NCBI GenBank assembly: GCA_035943635.1
Contig: DASZBX010000122.1
Coordinates: 1 to 42,891, forward strand
Length of the DNA stretch: 42,891 nucleotides
Direction: 5' to 3'
DNA from: DASZBX01 sp035943635
GTDB taxonomy: Bacteria; Actinomycetota; Actinomycetes; Streptomycetales; Catenulisporaceae
Below the pieces are notes generated by a model. It saw only the letters and a program-made list of their open reading frames with translations, ran no database searches and was not told where the DNA came from. Shown here one piece after another: positions 40,050-42,891 of the stretch (positions within the stretch are counted from its first letter, which is position 1; the number at the start of each line of letters is the position of its first letter). Both the position numbers and the translations under genes were made by a program.

Positions 40050-41444
40050 GTGCCGGATTCACCACTCATAGCAAGCCTGCTGGCCGCGGTGTCGGCGTCG
40101 CCCGACAACGCTGTGCTGCGGCTGCACCTGGCCGAGCTGATGCTCGCCGAGGGCGACAGTGACGGCGCGGTGGCCCAGGCGGCCGCAGTACTCCAGCGCG
40201 ACCCCGCCTCGGCGGCGGCCCGGCAGATGATGGCCCGCGCGGTGGCCGGCCCGGCCGCAAGCCCGGCGGGCAACCCGGCTGCGGGCCCGCTCGCCGCCCC
40301 GAGCCCGAACCCGGTGCCCGGCTCCGCGGACGGCCCGGCCGACGACGGCTCCCCCGACGGCCCCACCGCCCCCGCCGCGGCCGAGGCCGCCGAGCACCCG
40401 CCGGCCGGCCCGGACCCGGCCGCCGGCCCGCCCCCGCGGCAGGTCCCCGACGACGTCGAGTTCGACTGGGACGCCGCCAACCAGCAGTTCGCCGACATGG
40501 TCCCGCCCCGGTTCGCCGACGAGGCGCCCCGGCTGGTCACCCCGGAGGGCGCCGCCGAACCGGTCTTCGACCTCGAGGCGCCGGGCATCCGGCTGGCCGA
40601 CGTGGGCGGGATGACCGAGGTCAAGGCCCGGCTGGAGGCGGCCTTCCTGGCCCCGATGCGCAACCCCGAGCTCAGCCGGCTGTACGGCAAGAACCTCAAG
40701 GGCGGCCTGATGCTCTACGGCCCGCCCGGCTGCGGCAAGACCTTCCTGGCCAAGGCCGTGGCCGGGGAGCTCGGCGCCCGGTTCTACGGGGTCACCCTGG
40801 CCGACGTGCTGGACATGTACATCGGGCAGAGCGAGCACAACCTGCGGGACATCTTCGACGTGGCCCGGGACAACGCCCCGTGCGTGCTGTTCCTGGACGA
40901 GGTCGACGCGCTCGGCGGCAAGCGCAGCCAGCTGCGCGCCTACGCGGCCATGCGCGGCGTGGTCAACCAGCTGCTGACCGAGCTGGACGGGGTCGGCCGG
41001 GGCAACGACGGGGTGTTCGTGCTCGCCGCGACGAACCATCCCTGGGACGTGGACGCCGCGCTGCTGCGCCCGGGCCGGCTGGACCGCACCCTGCTGGTGC
41101 TGCCGCCCGACCCGGACGCGCGGGTGGCGATCCTGCGCTACCACCTGTCCGGGCGGCCGATCGAGCGGATCGACCTGGCCAAGCTGGCCAAGCGCACCGA
41201 CGGCTTCTCCGGCGCCGACCTGGCCCACCTGTGCGACTCGGCGGCCGAGGCGGCGCTGATGGACTCGGCCCGGACCGGCGTGGTCCGGATGATCGGGATG
41301 GCCGACATGGAGGCCGCGCTGGCCGGGATCAAGCCCTCGATCGGCTCGTGGCTGGAGACGGCGAAGAACGTGGTGATGTTCGCCAACGAGTCCGGCACCT
41401 ACGACGACCTGCTCGCCTACCTCAAGCGCCGGAAGCTGCTGTGA
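40050..41444 (+). CDS. TPR-AAA+ ATPase (CDC48/Vps4-like)
   Basis: A 464-residue AAA+ ATPase that probably remodels or unfolds protein substrates; target unknown. Residues 15-65 form a TPR-like helical pair (NAVLRLHLAELMLAEGDSDGA). About 70 disordered Pro/Ala/Gly residues follow, then one AAA module: Walker A GPPGCGKT (224-231), a pore-loop candidate (DMYIGQSEHN), Walker B FLDE (281-284), sensor region AATNHPWDVD, arginine fingers RPGRLDR and the helical lid. The C-terminus SGTYDDLLAYLKRRKLL recalls Vps4/spastin-type ATPases. No protease domain is seen. GTG 40050 follows GAAGGG. Its stop overlaps the next gene's start (GTGA). Confidence 0.9.
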   Translation: MPDSPLIASLLAAVSASPDNAVLRLHLAELMLAEGDSDGAVAQAAAVLQRDPASAAARQMMARAVAGPAASPAGNPAAGPLAAPSPNPVPGSADGPADDGSPDGPTAPAAAEAAEHPPAGPDPAAGPPPRQVPDDVEFDWDAANQQFADMVPPRFADEAPRLVTPEGAAEPVFDLEAPGIRLADVGGMTEVKARLEAAFLAPMRNPELSRLYGKNLKGGLMLYGPPGCGKTFLAKAVAGELGARFYGVTLADVLDMYIGQSEHNLRDIFDVARDNAPCVLFLDEVDALGGKRSQLRAYAAMRGVVNQLLTELDGVGRGNDGVFVLAATNHPWDVDAALLRPGRLDRTLLVLPPDPDARVAILRYHLSGRPIERIDLAKLAKRTDGFSGADLAHLCDSAAEAALMDSARTGVVRMIGMADMEAALAGIKPSIGSWLETAKNVVMFANESGTYDDLLAYLKRRKLL

Positions 41445-42499
41445 GTCCGCTCGGGGCCGACAACCCGGCGCTGCGCGCGGCCCGGGCCGAACGGCTGCTC
41501 GAACTCGGCCGGGCGGCCGAGGCGCGCGCGCAGATCACGGCCGTGCTGGCCGAGGTCCCGGACGACGCCGCGGCCCAGCGGCTGCTGGTGCGCTGCCTGC
41601 TGAACCTGGACGACCCGGGCGCCCTGGACGCCGCGCTGCGGGCCGTCTCCCTCGCCCCGGACCACGAGCAGGGCTACCGGCTGGCCTCGCTGGCCTGCAT
41701 CAAGGCCGGGCTGGACGAGCAGGCGGTGGCGCACGCCCGCAAGGCCGCCGCGCTGGCCCCGCACGAGTGGCGGGCGCACCACGTGCTCACCCGCGCGCTG
41801 ACCCGGCCCGACCCGCAGGCCGCGTACGCGGCGGGCCTGGTCGGGGTGGAGCTGGCGCCGCTGGAGCCGGCCATGCACCTGGTGGTCGGGCTGGCCGCGC
41901 TCAAGTCCGGCCAGACCGACCGGGCCGAGCAGGCATTCCGGACCGTGCTGCGGCTGGAGCCGGACAACGCCACCGCCCGCAACAACCTGGCCGTGGTGGA
42001 CCTGCGCTCCGGCCGGTTCGGCGCGGCGATGGACGGTTTCAGCGCCGCCCTGTCCGCCGACCCGCGGCTGCACCTGGCCCGCGGCAACCTGGACGCGGTG
42101 GTGCTGACCCTGCTGACCAAGCTGCGGTACATCGTGGTGGTCAGCGAGTTCGTCGCCTTCCAGCTGATCGCGAACGACCCGCAGCTGGACCGGGTCACCT
42201 CCGCGGCGCTGCTGGCCTGCTGGGCCGGCCTGATCGGGTGGGGTTGGACCCGGATCCCGCCCCGGCTGCGGCGCTACTCGCTCGGCGTGTTCCGGCGGCG
42301 CAAGCGGGCCGCCGTCTACGGCGCGGTACTGCTGGTGTCGGCCACCGGGCTGGTGCTCGGGCCGCTGACCAGGGTGGTGAGCACGGCGGTCGGCCTGGAC
42401 CTGGCGTCTTTCGCGGCGCTGACCATTCTGGGCGACCTGCTGTGGTCCTGGCAGACCCGCCGGGGCAAGAACATCCCGGGACCGACGACCGGACGCTGA
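41441..42499 (+). CDS. TPR protein with C-terminal membrane helices
   Basis: A 352-residue protein with TPR repeats across residues 10-210 (LLELGRAAEARAQITAVL, AVAHARKAAALAPHEWRAH, EQAFRTVLRLEPDNATARNNLAVVDL). Three to four membrane segments follow, at about 218-245, 254-271, 289-308 and 318-337, ending in a basic tail. The TPR part should face the cytoplasm and could dock a partner. Its GTG start overlaps the AAA+ gene stop by 4 nt, so the two are made together. With TPRs in both, the likeliest arrangement is a membrane anchor or adaptor for the ATPase. Function unknown. Confidence 0.88.
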   Translation: MSPLGADNPALRAARAERLLELGRAAEARAQITAVLAEVPDDAAAQRLLVRCLLNLDDPGALDAALRAVSLAPDHEQGYRLASLACIKAGLDEQAVAHARKAAALAPHEWRAHHVLTRALTRPDPQAAYAAGLVGVELAPLEPAMHLVVGLAALKSGQTDRAEQAFRTVLRLEPDNATARNNLAVVDLRSGRFGAAMDGFSAALSADPRLHLARGNLDAVVLTLLTKLRYIVVVSEFVAFQLIANDPQLDRVTSAALLACWAGLIGWGWTRIPPRLRRYSLGVFRRRKRAAVYGAVLLVSATGLVLGPLTRVVSTAVGLDLASFAALTILGDLLWSWQTRRGKNIPGPTTGR

Positions 42500-42534
42500 G
42501 CGGCGCGGGCGGCGGCGCTGGTCGGACGTGACCG

Positions 42535-42741
42535 TCAGCGTGCCTCGGGGCCGGCGCCGAGCAGGCGCAGCACGAGGTCGGTGAGGTCGTCGGCGAGGGC
42601 TTCGAAGACCGGGGCGTGGCCGGAGAGGCTGCGGTACCACATCGTCCCCCAGGCCATGTCCACGATGAGGTCCAGGTACGCAACGGCTTCATGACCGGGA
42701 CCGTCGTGCCCTGCGACGGCGGCGGCCGGCTCAAGCCCTAG
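42535..42741 (-). pseudogene. TetR-family regulator, C-terminal remnant
   Basis: The minus-strand frame reads GLEPAAAVAGHDGPGHEAV, AYLDLIVDMAWGTMWYRSL, SGHAPVFEALADDLTDLVL, then RLLGAGPEAR and stop, matching the C-terminal domain of TetR regulators. No start codon or DNA-binding half precedes it: the frame closes at a TGA at 42760-42762. The coding similarity ends near CTAG at 42738-42741. This looks like a gene cut by insertion or deletion. An alternative is that the rest lies beyond the window in another frame. Confidence 0.6.
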
Positions 42742-42891
42742 GCGGTGTTTGGGAATGTCTCAAGGCGCGAATCCGGTGATCGCCGTCGCCTGGCCGCACC
42801 GCACGCAACGGCACAGACGACCGAGTATGAGCCGTCCCGTGCGGCGCGCCCATGCTCGGCGCTGACCAGATTCGCCTCACCTACCAGCACA
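42742..42891. mobile_element. Possible insertion-sequence end at the right edge
   Basis: After the CTAG at 42738-42741 the sequence changes abruptly (ggcggtgtttgggaatgtct onward) and no longer continues the TetR frame. A CTAG target and a cut gene would fit an IS5-like insertion whose body lies outside the window. No transposase is visible, so this is weak. Confidence 0.25.

Overview
The window is high-GC actinobacterial chromosome. GTG and TTG starts, stop/start overlaps, RbpA, WhiA, OpcA, a MmpS-like protein and a mycothiol-type maleylpyruvate isomerase point to a Streptomyces-like, possibly Catenulisporales-type, organism; this placement is an inference. From 1.5 to 30.7 kb the gene order follows the conserved central-carbon/whiA/uvr neighbourhood of actinomycetes. 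From 30.8 kb onward the content is accessory.

Region 1 (0.2-9.7 kb): manA and ctaB read left. Divergent to them is a tightly coupled rightward pentose-phosphate operon, tkt-tal-zwf-opcA-pgl, with three 4-bp stop/start overlaps and a strong hairpin after pgl. Region 2 (9.7-14.8 kb): a heptad-repeat coiled-coil protein is divergent from a DUF1003 membrane protein, followed by a 646-residue Pro-rich single-pass membrane protein and a DUF2332 protein. Region 3 (14.9-28.9 kb, all leftward): uvrA, a Rieske protein, uvrC-rapZ-yvcK-whiA, gap-pgk-tpiA-secG and rbpA. This joins nucleotide excision repair, the sporulation/cell-envelope regulators RapZ/YvcK/WhiA, lower glycolysis, protein export and an RNA polymerase-binding factor. 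Region 4 (29.2-30.7 kb): a maleylpyruvate-isomerase-family protein and a metallo-beta-lactamase-fold hydrolase.

Region 5 (30.8-38.8 kb, accessory): a Phd/VapC toxin-antitoxin pair, a decayed direct duplication of that pair, a small lipoprotein, a TetR/VC0807 pair divergent from a dihydrofolate-reductase-like protein, a MmpS-like exported protein, a two-domain VOC protein, an AAA_28-like ATPase and a saccharopine-dehydrogenase/trans-acting enoyl reductase-like protein. Region 6 (39.1-42.5 kb): a NYN-domain putative RNase, then a translationally coupled pair of a TPR-AAA+ ATPase and a TPR protein with C-terminal membrane helices. The window ends in the C-terminal remnant of a TetR gene, next to a possible insertion-sequence end.

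Most notable: (i) a RecA-NDp/PafBC-type DNA-damage promoter in front of uvrA with the expected 8-bp spacing; (ii) the duplicated and inactivated toxin-antitoxin locus, which carries a fragment of the neighbouring hydrolase gene; (iii) the TPR-AAA+/TPR-membrane pair, which looks like a membrane-tethered remodelling machine of unknown function, the best candidate here for an undescribed system; and (iv) several leaderless-type starts and clean palindromes that suggest operators. No tRNA, rRNA or CRISPR was recognised.
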